Shown: positions 63,861 through 64,000 of the stretch, piece by piece
How positions within the stretch are numbered: the first letter of the stretch is position 1
How the letters are laid out: each line of letters starts with the position of its first letter
From: Akkermansia muciniphila
GTDB lineage: Bacteria > Verrucomicrobiota > Verrucomicrobiia > Verrucomicrobiales > DEV007
Reading direction: 5' to 3'
DNA length: 64,000 nt
Assembly: GCA_945883495.1 (NCBI GenBank)
Contig: CAMCXS010000021.1
Location: forward strand, 1-64,000
Translations under genes and position numbers: made by a program
Notes under the pieces: generated by a model
Seen by the model: the letters and a program-made list of their open reading frames with translations, nothing else
What the model was told of the DNA's origin: nothing
The model's database searches: none

Positions 63861-64000
63861 CTCCGTACATCATAGCGGATTCCGGCCAGAAGGAAAGGTC
63901 AGAGAAACAGCCGGCAGCCACGCACCTCCGCACGCTGCAAAACCGCCGGCAATCGCCATCCACCCGCCTCCACACGCTGCAAAACGGCCGACAATCGCCA
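63861..64000. other. Start of an intergenic region with a tandem array, cut by the window edge
   Basis: The gap ahead of the Uma2 gene holds the beginning of a 42-bp array that runs into the window end. No gene start is visible in the last 140 bp. Confidence 0.6.
63925..64000. repeat. 42-bp tandem array at the window end, two visible units
   Basis: Units start at 63925 and 63967, exactly 42 apart, and share CACGCTGCAAAAC, GCCG and CAATCGCCA. The second runs off the end after 34 bases. A fragment AAACAGCCGGCAGCCA at 63905 resembles an earlier, shortened unit. The period matches arrays at 34276 and 54896. Confidence 0.8.

Overview
The window is GC-rich and almost fully coding. It looks like a chromosome segment of a verrucomicrobial (Verrucomicrobiota, PVC superphylum) bacterium. 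The evidence is a PVC-type giant protein with a C-terminal CxxCH heme domain (39596-43009) clustered with two SGNH hydrolases, a DUF1080-type protein (61599-62237), a solitary secretin resembling verrucomicrobial pilus secretins (45386-47320), and Gram-negative envelope genes (kdsB, a TonB receptor, lipoprotein and Tat-like signals). The taxonomic call is inference. I see no rRNA, tRNA, transposase, integrase or CRISPR array.

Region 1 (1-16152) is an exopolysaccharide or surface-glycan locus. It holds four methyltransferases, four cytoplasmic-type glycosyltransferases, a membrane GT39-type transferase, a Wzz/Wzc-type tyrosine autokinase, a GDP-mannose dehydrogenase of the AlgD type, a WbpP-like 4-epimerase, a VanZ-domain protein fused to a beta-rich domain and coupled to a tiny prepilin-like protein, and a small lipoprotein. 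No flippase or polymerase is visible, so the locus probably continues leftwards. Region 2 (16209-37943) is mixed: an EEP phosphatase, a YdcF protein, two cell-wall-type hydrolases (YiiX-like and MepA-like), a two-gene PAS/hybrid-kinase signalling unit, an FKBP isomerase, a SLOG-type protein coupled to Hsp33, two GNATs and secreted propeller or Ig-like proteins.

Region 3 (38012-49239) holds an AsmA-like protein, the PVC cytochrome/SGNH operon, the secretin, galM and an SDR. Region 4 (49342-54548) is the most interesting genic part. A yebC gene is followed by a three-gene module whose order, lengths and sensor ligands match the CnrY-CnrX-CnrH metal-sensing system, then a TonB receptor and a ZnuA-like binding protein that lacks two of its usual metal ligands. 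Region 5 (55089-63860) holds phoH, a secreted hypothetical pair, a translationally coupled kdsB-pyrG-oxidoreductase-deiodinase-like operon, a DUF1080 protein, truD and a Uma2 nuclease.

The most striking non-coding signal is three intergenic tandem arrays (about 34276-34401, 54896-55079 and 63925-64000). They share an exact 42-bp period but have unrelated unit sequences. Nearby are 6-bp microsatellites, a dispersed hairpin element and a 75-bp direct repeat. Four-base start/stop overlaps (ATGA, GTGA, TTGA) recur across the window, indicating widespread translational coupling.
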